This document shows positions 1-6,449 of a stretch of 6,544 nucleotides of DNA, one piece after another (the first letter of the stretch is position 1; each line of letters opens with the position of its first letter). The notes below the pieces were generated by a model, which saw only the letters and a list, made by a program, of their open reading frames with translations, searched no databases and had not been told where the DNA came from. A program made the translations under genes and the position numbers. The DNA comes from an uncultured Selenomonadaceae bacterium (GTDB lineage Bacteria; Bacillota_C; Negativicutes; Selenomonadales; Selenomonadaceae), in contig CAMIWP010000071.1 of the NCBI GenBank assembly GCA_946402475.1, positions 1 through 6,544 on the forward strand, read 5' to 3'.

Positions 1-481
1 CTTCATTCGACTTCATTTCAAGCCAATAGGTCATTTCCAAGATTTTTCGTTGGCGCTCAGGGAGCCTCATGATCGCCGCCCGCAACTCCTCGCTGCGCTC
101 CTTGGAAAGCACCTTTCTCTCCGGGACTTCCCAATCCGGCGCGGGAGGATCGAACCCTTCCTCCCACGGTTGGTTCGAGGTATACGCCTTGCTGCCGTAG
201 TGTTTGTTCATCACGTTCAGGGCGATTCGGAACAGCCAGGTGGAAAAGGCCCCCCGCTCCGGGTCGAAGTCCCGCAGATGCGTCAGGCAGCGAATAAAGG
301 TCTCGCTCACCAGATCATCCGCCAGGGCGCTGTCCTTCGTCTTCGACAAGAGGTATCGATAGACCCGAGGAAAAAAATGCTCATAGAGTTCCGTGAAGGC
401 TGCCTCGTCCGTAACTGCCCTCTCCGCCAAACGTCCCCAATAGCCGCTGTCTTTTTTTACGAGAAGGGTTTTTGCCGTCAC
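1..481 (-). CDS. ECF-type sigma-70 family RNA polymerase sigma factor, N-terminal 160 codons (partial)
   Basis: An alternative sigma factor that would direct RNA polymerase to a dedicated promoter set. The frame starts at GTG 481 and is still open at the left edge. Residues about 27-95 form a typical sigma region 2: an FxxLYxxxFPRVYRYL-like helix, then the LADDLVSETFIRCL stretch (residues 53-66), then FDPERGAFSTWLFRIALNVM (72-91), the core-binding and -10 recognition part. Region 4 begins at about 128, with the RLPERQRKILEM motif (139-150), and is cut off just before the DNA-binding helix-turn-helix. The linker between them is short, as in ECF factors; there is no region 1.1 or 3. GTG is preferred because GGAGG lies 7 nt upstream. 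An in-frame ATG at 613 would add 44 residues but lacks a ribosome binding site. No anti-sigma gene is visible in the window; it could lie beyond the left edge. The target regulon cannot be told. Confidence 0.9.
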   Translation of the reverse strand, partial: MTAKTLLVKKDSGYWGRLAERAVTDEAAFTELYEHFFPRVYRYLLSKTKDSALADDLVSETFIRCLTHLRDFDPERGAFSTWLFRIALNVMNKHYGSKAYTSNQPWEEGFDPPAPDWEVPERKVLSKERSEELRAAIMRLPERQRKILEMTYWLEMKSNE

Positions 482-904
482 ATTCCTTCCTCCTTTCCTC
501 CCGCCGTTTTGTATCCCGTTTGAGAGCAGGACATCTCCCCGAGACACGGCGCTGTTCTTTCCCGCATACCACCGCAGAATGCGACCGTCAGTGAGGGCAA
601 CCGCATCCGCCATGCTCTCGCTAGAGAAACGCACCGCCGCCAATCGTCAAAAACCGCTCCCGCCGGAACGGTCAAAACCGTCAAAAGAGCCCTGAACATC
701 CTGCGAAACATACTACTTGTTTTACTTCTGCAAAATCCGAAAAAAACCTGCTTTCTTTCCGGAATATTTCATGCGACACTCTTTCCAGCTTTTCAATCCG
801 GCAGATCGGCACAGTGGGTGTAAGAAACTGGCAAGAAATAAGTTGTACCGATAGCAAGGTGTATCCGTTGCTTCCGAATCGTTCTTTCGTGGCGTTGGAA
901 CTGC
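482..904. other. Long leader between the murA terminator and the sigma factor gene; no confident gene
   Basis: About 420 nt with no gene I can defend. On the minus strand it would be the promoter and 5' leader region of the sigma gene. I see no convincing -35/-10 pair. It contains three copies of GTCAAAA on the plus strand (646-652, 671-677, 680-686), and the last two are part of a small inverted repeat ACGGT-CAAA-ACCGT (668-681). A 12-nt hairpin-like stretch CTCT-CGCT-AGAG lies at 615-626. The sigma reading frame stays open upstream of its likely start as far as a TGA at 647-649. Confidence 0.5.
484..494 (-). promoter_or_regulatory. Ribosome binding site of the sigma factor gene
   Basis: The minus strand reads GGAGGAAGGAAT directly before GTG 481, with a second GGAGG just upstream. 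The GGAGG to start spacing is 7 nt. This strong site decides for the GTG start over the in-frame ATG at 613, whose upstream sequence has no comparable purine tract. The GTG also overlaps the TGA (478-480) of a short upstream frame by four bases (GTGA), an arrangement seen in coupled genes, but that upstream frame is not otherwise convincing. Confidence 0.6.
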
Positions 905-947
905 AAAAAAACCGTCCGGCCCTCCCTTCGACGGCCGAACGGTTTTT
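905..947 (-). terminator. Rho-independent terminator after murA (possibly bidirectional)
   Basis: On the plus strand CCGT-C-CGGCC (912-921) pairs with GGCCG-A-ACGG (933-942). This gives a 9-bp GC-rich stem with one C/A mismatch and an 11-nt loop. It is extended by an A-run on the left (905-911) and a T-run on the right (943-947). Read on the minus strand the hairpin is followed by seven T residues, a textbook intrinsic terminator 20 nt past the murA stop. The five-T run on the other side would allow weaker function in the plus direction, although no plus-strand gene ends here. Confidence 0.9.
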
Positions 948-966
948 CTCTTCGAATGATGCTTCC

Positions 967-2232
967 CTATTGGTCAACCCTGCAGATATCCGCTCCCAGT
1001 CCCTTGAGCTTTTCCACCAGGTTGTCATAGCCACGATCGATGTGATGGATGTATCCCACCTGGGTTTCCCCCTCGGCTACAAGACCAGCCAGAACCATGG
1101 CTGCTCCCGCCCGGAGATCTGTCGCCTTTACCTGGCATCCCATGAGGGTTTCCACTCCTTCCACAACAGAGGTGCGCCCGTCGATCTTGATGTGGGCTCC
1201 CATGCGCTTGAGCTCGTCCACATGCATGAAGCGGTTCTCGAACACCGTTTCCGTGACGACGCCGGTTCCCCCCGAAACGGCCATCATGGCCATGAACTGA
1301 GCCTGCATGTCCGTGGGGAATCCGGGATAGGGCATGGTCTTGATGTCCACGGTCTTGGTACGCTTGTTACAGCTCACCCGGATGCCGTCTACCTCCTCCT
1401 CTATGGTGACTCCCGCCTCCTTGAGCTTGGCGATGACCGGCTTCAAGTGCTCGCTGATGGCATTTTCAATGTAGACGTTTCCCCGTGTCATGGCTGCCGC
1501 CACCATGTAGGTTCCCGCCTCGATGCGATCGGGAATGATGGTGTAGTCCCGCCCCAGAAGCTTGGGGCATCCCTCGATTTTGATGACATTCGTCCCGGCT
1601 CCTCGGATCTTGGCACCCATGACATTTAGATAGTTGGCTAGGTCAACGATTTCCGGCTCCTGCGCAGGATTCTCCAAAACCGTTTGCCCCTTCGCCATGG
1701 AAGCCGCCATAAGGATATTCTCCGTGGCTCCCACGCTGGGAAAATCCAAGTAGACCCGCTCTCCCTTGAGCCCCTCGGGAGCGGATGCCTCAATAAATCC
1801 GTGGCCGATGTGGATGTCCGCCCCCAGAGCCTCAAAGCCCTTCAGGTGCAAATCAATGGGACGCGTGCCGATGGCACATCCCCCGGGCAGGGAAATCTTC
1901 GCCCTGCCGCAACGGGCCAACAGAGGCCCCATGATCAGGAAGGAAGCCCGCATCTTTCGCACCAAGTCATAGGGCGCCTCACAGCACTCGATGGCGGTGC
2001 TGTCCACCGTGAGCCGATGGTTCTCCAGATCAAAGGACACCCTTACTCCCAGTTTTCGCAAGACATCCGTGATGGTATGAACGTCCTCCAGCGCCGGAAC
2101 CTCGTCAAGAACACTCGCCCGCTCCTGTCCCAAGAGGGTTGCCGCGATGATCGGCAACACCGCATTTTTGGCACCGCTGATCTTGACATGGCCTTCCAGC
2201 CGATTTCCGCCGTGTATAATCAATTTTTCCAT
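967..2232 (-). CDS. murA: UDP-N-acetylglucosamine 1-carboxyvinyltransferase (MurA)
   Basis: Cytoplasmic enzyme of the first committed step of peptidoglycan synthesis: it transfers enolpyruvate from PEP to UDP-GlcNAc. The product is 421 residues, close to the 419 of E. coli MurA. Family landmarks are intact: SGAKNA with Lys22/Asn23; the loop Cys119 in [11 protein letters not shown] (E. coli Cys115, target of fosfomycin), with Arg124; Asp308 in [11 protein letters not shown] (general base); DLRAGAA at 373; and HIDRGY with Arg400. The Cys form predicts fosfomycin sensitivity at the target. The ATG at 2232 gives the family's usual [10 protein letters not shown]-terminus; an in-frame TTG at 2253 would add seven unusual residues. 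The nearest AAGGA is 13 nt before the ATG, rather far. The gene is third in the run, 78 nt after the S55 gene, with a possible promoter of its own in that gap. Many Firmicutes carry two MurA paralogues; which one this is cannot be decided here. Confidence 0.97.
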   Translation of the reverse strand: MEKLIIHGGNRLEGHVKISGAKNAVLPIIAATLLGQERASVLDEVPALEDVHTITDVLRKLGVRVSFDLENHRLTVDSTAIECCEAPYDLVRKMRASFLIMGPLLARCGRAKISLPGGCAIGTRPIDLHLKGFEALGADIHIGHGFIEASAPEGLKGERVYLDFPSVGATENILMAASMAKGQTVLENPAQEPEIVDLANYLNVMGAKIRGAGTNVIKIEGCPKLLGRDYTIIPDRIEAGTYMVAAAMTRGNVYIENAISEHLKPVIAKLKEAGVTIEEEVDGIRVSCNKRTKTVDIKTMPYPGFPTDMQAQFMAMMAVSGGTGVVTETVFENRFMHVDELKRMGAHIKIDGRTSVVEGVETLMGCQVKATDLRAGAAMVLAGLVAEGETQVGYIHHIDRGYDNLVEKLKGLGADICRVDQ

Positions 2233-2274
2233 TCTAAAACCAACATCCTTCAAACACCGGATTGCATATATCCC

Positions 2275-2303
2275 AGTTTATCATCATCCTCCGACAATGA
2301 CAA
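2275..2303 (-). promoter_or_regulatory. Candidate sigma-A-type promoter for murA
   Basis: In the gap between the S55 gene and murA the minus strand has TTGTCA (2303-2298, 5/6 to the -35 consensus), a 17-nt spacer, and TAAACT (2280-2275, 4/6 to the -10). TG one base before the -10 makes an extended -10. Transcription would start about 35 nt before the murA ATG. No terminator is seen in the gap, so murA may be read both from here and from the upstream operon promoter. Confidence 0.35.
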
Positions 2304-2310
2304 GCACGGA

Positions 2311-4248
2311 TTACTTGTCCACCTGCAATGTGGTGCGGATGGCATTCTCGATGATATACTCCGTGGCAAACTTCGTCTCATGGGAGACGTTTTCCTTGTT
2401 GGCACCCATAAGGTTCACCTTGTGCCCCGCAGCAGCATTCTTGGCTGACGCCTTGACTGTCTCGTGGATGGCTCTCTTCTGCTCCTGTTCGCTCTGAGGA
2501 ACGGGAGGGACCCCAGGAGCAATGACAATCTCATTGTTGCGAACCGCGGAAAGGAAATTCTTCAGCTTCTCCTTTGTCTCCTTGCTCTCGTCCGCAGAAG
2601 GCTCTCCTGTCCCGGCTGTGGCACCGGTGCTTCCCGTTTGGGAAAGAATCATCTGAGCAACAGAGTTCCACCCGCCGCCGCGAACATCCAGCGCCAAAAG
2701 GCCGGGCTGCTGCTTATCGGGAACTTTGTAAGGAATCGTCACGGTGATTTTCTCCTGACGGTAAGGCTTTAGGGTCACGGTAAAATTCGCCGTCTCCCCC
2801 GGTTTCACCTTCGCTTTGTCCGGCACTGCCGATACAAGGGTTGCTGTCCTGCGACCATCCTTCACATCGATGTCCACCTGAACATCCAGAATGTCGGACT
2901 CCCTGTCCGTATTCGAACAGATGATGTCCATGGCCTTGGCCAACTCCAAAACCGCCACCTGCCCCACATCCGACACGTTGTAGAACATGTTCGTGCGTTC
3001 GGCCTTTCCCTCTTCCGCCGCATCCGTCCGAATGACGAAATGAACCTGCACCGTGCTCTCCCCAAGATTGTCCACGGTCTTGCTCATGGAAGCGTAGGCC
3101 ACACTGGCGCTGAGCTGGGCGAGGAGATCCTCATCGTAGGCAATGCGTGTGCTGTAGCTCCGCCGGCGTCCCAGCACGTGATCCGTCACCGTGGTCCGCA
3201 TGGGAACCACGGCGGGAAAGGCCCCGATCTCTCCCGCCACGCCGGCCTCCCGATCTTGGTGGATGCGCCCGATGATGCTGCCGATATTCGAGATTTTTGC
3301 TCCTGTATTGCTTCCACTTGCAACAGTACCCACCACGGATGCCTTCGTCAGGAAATAGTTGACATTCCCCTTGTGAAGGTAGGAATGACCAAAGCCCAGA
3401 ATGCGCTTTCCGTCCACAGCGGTCACGGTTCCCGTCGCCCCAATGGAGAAGTCACCGTAAACCAACGCCACCCCCATCATGCTCCCCGGCTCCAATGTCG
3501 CCTGGTAATCCGTCCCCCCGAGTTCCGCGAAATGACTCCCATTCAAGGACAGCAACGCCGGATGCTTCTTTGAGAACACGTGCTCTTGCAGGTAGGAACG
3601 GGATGCCTCATCGAAGCCCAAGAGATAAACGGTGCTCTTATCCTCCGTGGCAGGGATATCTGTCTCTGTCTGCTCACGGACATCCTTCTCCCGAGCTTTC
3701 TCCATGACGGAAGCAAGCGCTGCTCTGACACGTCCGAGAATTCTCGACGCCAACGTTTCTCCACCGGACTTCTCGCGCTTCGCCCGTTCCTCTGCCGCTT
3801 TTTTAATGTCCACCGCCTGGATCCGAGTCTTGTTTTTCGTATCCGGCATGGACCAAAGTTCCATCATCTCCTCGATGGGAGTAATGAGAAAGGTTTGATG
3901 GGAAAGGCCCTGAAAGCCCGCCGACAAGGCTCCCGCCAGCCTCCCGTCCAAGTAGACGGGGCTGCCGCTCATCCCCTGCAGCACTCCTCCCGCCTCCTCG
4001 ATCACAGTGCCGGATGCCTTTGCCATAATCAGGGGCGTTGTTGCCTTTCCGTTCCCCACCACGCCCATCACATCTACATGGAAAGAGCGGATCTCCCCGC
4101 TTTCGTCCACCACCGTGTAGGCCGTTCCCGACATGCCTTGCCGAACCTCCCCCACGGGCATGATGGGCGGCATTGCCGAAGCGACGGACATTTCCAGAAA
4201 AGCCGCCGCAAGAGATGCCGCAAGAGTTTTCTTCCAAAACTTATACAA
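2311..4248 (-). CDS. Secreted SpoIVB-type S55 peptidase-like protein with swapped motif order and Ig-like C-terminal region
   Basis: Numbering is from GTG 4257 (648 residues); I favour TTG 4248 (645 residues) because GAGGTG lies 6 nt before it while the GTG has no ribosome site. A basic start, an Ala-rich hydrophobic stretch and an ASA-MPP junction (about 28) give a Sec signal peptide. Residues 34-130 hold the serine part of a SpoIVB/S55 domain, with GMSGSP at 95-100 (Ser97). Residues 136-205 are charged and probably a linker. Residues 258-350 hold the histidine part, GxxGTVTAVDGKRILGFGHS, with His291. In SpoIVB the His part precedes the Ser part. The Asp found 15 residues before the SpoIVB serine is Ser82 here, so the catalytic set is not fully conserved. 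Residues about 465-530 look like an immunoglobulin-like strand domain; the last 100 residues are unassigned. It is not the sporulation SpoIVB itself. Substrate unknown; it may be a protease or a binding protein. Co-transcribed with the glycosidase 27 nt upstream. Confidence 0.85.
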   Translation of the reverse strand: MYKFWKKTLAASLAAAFLEMSVASAMPPIMPVGEVRQGMSGTAYTVVDESGEIRSFHVDVMGVVGNGKATTPLIMAKASGTVIEEAGGVLQGMSGSPVYLDGRLAGALSAGFQGLSHQTFLITPIEEMMELWSMPDTKNKTRIQAVDIKKAAEERAKREKSGGETLASRILGRVRAALASVMEKAREKDVREQTETDIPATEDKSTVYLLGFDEASRSYLQEHVFSKKHPALLSLNGSHFAELGGTDYQATLEPGSMMGVALVYGDFSIGATGTVTAVDGKRILGFGHSYLHKGNVNYFLTKASVVGTVASGSNTGAKISNIGSIIGRIHQDREAGVAGEIGAFPAVVPMRTTVTDHVLGRRRSYSTRIAYDEDLLAQLSASVAYASMSKTVDNLGESTVQVHFVIRTDAAEEGKAERTNMFYNVSDVGQVAVLELAKAMDIICSNTDRESDILDVQVDIDVKDGRRTATLVSAVPDKAKVKPGETANFTVTLKPYRQEKITVTIPYKVPDKQQPGLLALDVRGGGWNSVAQMILSQTGSTGATAGTGEPSADESKETKEKLKNFLSAVRNNEIVIAPGVPPVPQSEQEQKRAIHETVKASAKNAAAGHKVNLMGANKENVSHETKFATEYIIENAIRTTLQVDK

Positions 4249-4275
4249 GGGTTTCACCTCATTACCATGTCACGA

Positions 4276-5784
4276 TCATTTCTTCATAAGAACCAAGGCA
4301 CTGGCCACCTTGCGCTCACTGCCGTCCGACGGGGAATTCTGCAACTTGCCGCCGACCACCAATGCGCTGGAGCCTCCTCCGTCAAAGTTCATGGCTTCCA
4401 CACATCCGTACTGTTTCAAAAGCTCCGCCCACTCGTTCAAGGTGCAACCGTGGCTGCTGGATTGCCGCCCGTCCACCACGGCCAAGACATAGTTGCCCTT
4501 CTCCGTGATGCCAAAGGCACTTCGAGGAGCCCTGCCGTAACGAATATCCGACGGGAACTGCTCCATCGCCACCGTCACGTGGATCCTGCCGTTCGCCAGC
4601 AGACGGGGACCCGCCCCAAGGATCTGCTGCGCCTGATTCCACTCGCCGCCGAAGTCCTCCAATATCTCGGCCTTGTCTCCAACCCGAACGCCCCGGAAAA
4701 CATCCATCGCTTTCCCATGGACAGAAACCACAACGCCGTCCTTCGGAATGCGAGTATTCCCCGTCTGGATGTCCACCACCCGGCCATTCTTCACAACGAA
4801 TTCCAGTCCGTGTTCATTGGTGCCCGTGGTGGGGCCGTACCAATGGTTGTAGAGAATGAGGCTGTCCGCTTCCCGTGCTGCATCGACACCACTCACGGGC
4901 CAGGACTGCCGGTCCAGAGTCACCAAGCCACTGTAATCCGGATAGCCAAAGATTACCGAGCCGTCCTCCATGATGCCCATGGCAGTGCGTTTCATATAAG
5001 TGGTTCCGGCTACCGTCCCATCGATCCGCAGCATCCCCAGGATATCGCCGTTCGGAGAAAAGTACGACGCATTCACCGCCGCCACGGCATCCTGCTCATC
5101 AGAGATCCGGCTCACGCTCTCTCTGCCGACCACCTGACCTCTGTCCAGGGCAGGCTTCAAACGATAACGGGAACTGTCCGCCTCAAGGAAGAACGCCTCC
5201 ACCGGACCATCGCTATTCCAACGGGAGTAAATGGTCTTCTTAAGACCGGGTGCCAGTTGGATCTCCGTGAAGTCCGGCGTGGGGCCCGGCCTTCCCTCAA
5301 GAGCTTTTGCGTCCTGCTCACCATTGGGAGCCTCGAGGACGGATGCCCCTCCGCTCTTCTTCTGCGTCCCTGTCTCCGGTGTCGGTGAGGGCTTGCCCCG
5401 CATCACATCGATGAAGATCCGCGATGGGTTCTGAAGCTTTTCCACGTTAAACTTCAACGGGCGTTTCAGGAAGATCTTCACCGTCAGCCGCCCGTTTCTT
5501 TCCTCATATCGGACGGATTCCACGAGATCGTCGGAAAAGGTGTTCTTCTGCCAGCCCTTGGCAGGCTTTCCCCGAAAGGTCACCATGATGCATTTATTGT
5601 CGTCGGAGGTCTTTACCTGATAGCCCGGCATACTGCTCCAGTCGAATACGATGCGGTCATGCTGGCTGCCGCTGTGAAAGCGCACACCGGAAAGGGATGC
5701 CTCGGACGCCGCCCACACCGCCGACTGAAAAGCCACACAAAAAACCATAGCCAAGCAGGAAGCCCTGCGAGGAAAAAATTTCAT
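4276..5784 (-). CDS. Secreted phosphodiester glycosidase (NAGPA-type) with N-terminal AMIN domain
   Basis: The product is 502 residues from ATG 5784, chosen because GGAGG lies 9 nt upstream and it begins a clean signal peptide (MKFFPRRASC..., cleavage near VWA-AS at 25-26). An in-frame ATG at 5823 would spoil the signal. Residues 30-130 resemble an AMIN domain, usually a cell-wall or periplasmic targeting module (IVFDWS, FSDDLVESVRYEE, RIFIDVMRG). A Pro/Gly-rich linker (131-170) follows. Residues 190-500 match the phosphodiester glycosidase (NAGPA) family, related to the enzyme that uncovers mannose-6-phosphate: AVNASYF (236), GAGPRLL (390), RSAFGI (421), VVDGR (436) and NFDGGGSSAL (467). By family it should cut a sugar-1-phosphodiester bond, perhaps in a wall or envelope glycan; the substrate is an inference. 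It is the first gene of the run, leading into the S55 gene with no room for a terminator. Confidence 0.9.
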   Translation of the reverse strand: MKFFPRRASCLAMVFCVAFQSAVWAASEASLSGVRFHSGSQHDRIVFDWSSMPGYQVKTSDDNKCIMVTFRGKPAKGWQKNTFSDDLVESVRYEERNGRLTVKIFLKRPLKFNVEKLQNPSRIFIDVMRGKPSPTPETGTQKKSGGASVLEAPNGEQDAKALEGRPGPTPDFTEIQLAPGLKKTIYSRWNSDGPVEAFFLEADSSRYRLKPALDRGQVVGRESVSRISDEQDAVAAVNASYFSPNGDILGMLRIDGTVAGTTYMKRTAMGIMEDGSVIFGYPDYSGLVTLDRQSWPVSGVDAAREADSLILYNHWYGPTTGTNEHGLEFVVKNGRVVDIQTGNTRIPKDGVVVSVHGKAMDVFRGVRVGDKAEILEDFGGEWNQAQQILGAGPRLLANGRIHVTVAMEQFPSDIRYGRAPRSAFGITEKGNYVLAVVDGRQSSSHGCTLNEWAELLKQYGCVEAMNFDGGGSSALVVGGKLQNSPSDGSERKVASALVLMKK

Positions 5785-5871
5785 AAAAAATACCCTCCAA
5801 ACACGCAAATACCCTGAGCCCATCTATTGTACGATTGCAACCATCCCTGTATCGCGGTACCCTTGATCAAG

Positions 5872-5900
5872 TTGACGCCTATCAACCCGTGACTTATTAT
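5872..5900 (+). promoter_or_regulatory. Candidate plus-strand promoter with no obvious downstream gene
   Basis: TTGACG (5872-5877, 5/6), a spacer of exactly 17 nt, then TATTAT (5895-5900, 5/6). By match this is among the best promoters in the window. It points toward the IS remnant, with no supported gene for 180 nt. Its -10 overlaps the minus-strand -10 at 5896-5901, so the two could not be occupied together. Confidence 0.4.
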
Positions 5901-5957
5901 AACGCTGTTGTTCCATTTTTGAAACTCTTACAAAACCATAATGTATTATTATAACGC
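5894..5957. repeat. Pair of exact 12-nt direct repeats spanning two -10 elements
   Basis: TTATTATAACGC occurs at 5894-5905 and again at 5946-5957, a distance of 52 nt, close to five turns of B-DNA. On the minus strand each reads GCGTTATAATAA and contains TATAAT. The identity extends beyond the -10 hexamer on both sides, so it may also be a regulator site or a promoter duplication. Confidence 0.6.
5896..5924 (-). promoter_or_regulatory. Candidate proximal promoter of the glycosidase-S55(-murA) run
   Basis: A perfect TATAAT on the minus strand (5901-5896) with a poor -35 TTTCAA (5924-5919, 3/6) at a 17-nt spacing. The start of transcription would be about 105 nt before the glycosidase ATG. The poor -35 suggests either activator dependence or that the distal promoter is the main one. 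Confidence 0.45.
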
Positions 5958-5977
5958 AATGGTTCAGGATTTCGCAA
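5948..5977 (-). promoter_or_regulatory. Candidate distal promoter of the glycosidase-S55(-murA) run
   Basis: A perfect TATAAT on the minus strand (5953-5948) with TTGCGA (5977-5972, 4/6) at an 18-nt spacing. It sits in the second copy of the 12-nt repeat found in the proximal promoter. It would give a leader of about 155 nt before the glycosidase ATG. Confidence 0.45.
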
Positions 5978-6026
5978 GGCAAAATCATTCCAATGCACGT
6001 TCGTTTCATAAAGCCAACAGAATTAT

Positions 6027-6056
6027 TTGACAAATCCAGTCTTTGCATAGTATCCT
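6027..6056 (+). promoter_or_regulatory. Promoter of the ISAs1-type transposase remnant
   Basis: TTGACA (6027-6032, 6/6), an 18-nt spacer and TATCCT (6051-6056, 4/6) lie 25 nt before the transposase ATG. A GAGGGGG ribosome site (6066-6072) follows, 8 nt from the ATG. The start signals of the element are therefore preserved although the coding part is broken. The CAGAATTATTTGACA stretch at 6018-6032 could be the left end of the element, but no matching right end is present. Confidence 0.5.
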
Positions 6057-6080
6057 CAAGATACAGAGGGGGATACCATC

Positions 6081-6449
6081 ATGCAGAGATACTTCGCCGT
6101 CATCGATGATCCGCGCCATCAAGGATATGTAAAACACAAACTCAGCGATATTCTCAGGATTGTCATGTGCGCCGTGCTTTGCGGAATGGATCAACTATGC
6201 GATGTCATGGCATACGCGCAAAACAAGGCCGATTTCTTCCGCACCTACTTCAGCATCGGGCAAATCCCTTCCAAGCCGACGGTGAGCAGAATGCTGTCCA
6301 TCTCCTGTGTTCCAAAAGATGCTGTCCTATCTGAACATCAAGGAATGATTATCACTCCAGATGCCATGCACTGCCAAAGGGATACCTGTGCCATGATTTC
6401 CACGGTGTCCAAAAAGCCGAGCGTGAAAAGGCACTTAGATAATATGTAG
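6081..6449 (+). pseudogene. ISAs1/H-repeat-family transposase remnant, internally deleted
   Basis: The first 75 residues match the start of ISAs1-type DDE transposases: DDPRHQGYVKHKLSDIL (9-25), the Cys-rich ILRIVMCAVLCG helix, and PSKPTVSRMLSIS, the usual PxHxTxxR region. The protein then jumps to IITPDAMHCQRDTC (90-104), the second catalytic Asp motif. About 70-80 residues, including the first catalytic Asp (IDGKTL motif), are missing by comparison with the E. coli H-repeat protein. Between the two blocks the original text VPK-MLSYLNIK-GMIIT is recoverable only by skipping one base near 6318 and adding one near 6342, so two opposite one-base shifts are present. After about residue 106 the family match ends, and the stop at 6447-6449 lies in the following inverted repeat. 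The product is 122 residues against roughly 370 for the family, so it is certainly inactive. Its base composition is more AT-rich than the envelope genes, as expected for acquired DNA. Confidence 0.85.

Larger units (their letters stand above)
5785..6080. other. AT-rich divergent intergenic region with several promoter-like sites
   Basis: About 296 nt between the minus-strand glycosidase and the plus-strand transposase remnant, clearly more AT-rich than the genes. No reading frame in it has a ribosome binding site. It holds the minus-strand promoters of the envelope run, a leader of about 105 nt before the glycosidase ATG with a small hairpin (GTTGA-TAGGCG-TCAAC on the minus strand, 5873-5888) followed by the palindrome TTGATCAA (5863-5870), a plus-strand promoter at 5872-5900, and the IS promoter near 6030. 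The leader matches no riboswitch that I recognise. Confidence 0.6.

Noticed and set aside
50..523. Plus-strand open frame of 157 codons at the left end
   Set aside because: It is the antisense of the sigma factor, whose region 2 and region 4 motifs are clear.
478..711. Minus-strand 77-codon frame ending in a GTGA overlap with the sigma gene
   Set aside because: The overlap is suggestive, but no ribosome site precedes its ATG, its tail is simply the translated ribosome site of the sigma gene, and the codons look random.
681..1034. Minus-strand frame of 117 codons overlapping the end of murA and the terminator
   Set aside because: It reads through the intrinsic terminator hairpin and overlaps murA out of frame; no ribosome site or family features.
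814..1629. Plus-strand open frame of 271 codons antisense to murA
   Set aside because: It lies opposite a fully conserved MurA and runs through its terminator; no start signal.
2233..2310. Possible terminator between the S55 gene and murA (TCCG...CGGA)
   Set aside because: The stem is only 4 bp and no T-run follows, so it would not stop transcription.
3580..5388. Plus-strand open frame of 602 codons antisense to the S55 and glycosidase genes
   Set aside because: It is antisense across two well-recognised secreted enzymes and their junction, has no ribosome site, and its His/Arg/Pro-rich product has no domain I recognise. It is a by-product of GC-biased codons on the other strand.
5785..5893. 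Possible riboswitch in the glycosidase leader
   Set aside because: Only a 5-bp hairpin and a short palindrome are seen; no conserved core of any riboswitch class that I know.
5941..6030. Plus-strand 29-codon frame MYYYNAMVQDF... downstream of the plus-strand promoter
   Set aside because: Its position after a good promoter is attractive, but there is no ribosome site before the ATG and no recognisable feature.
5824..6048. Minus-strand 74-codon frame in the intergenic region
   Set aside because: It covers the promoter region, including both TATAAT elements, and has no ribosome site.
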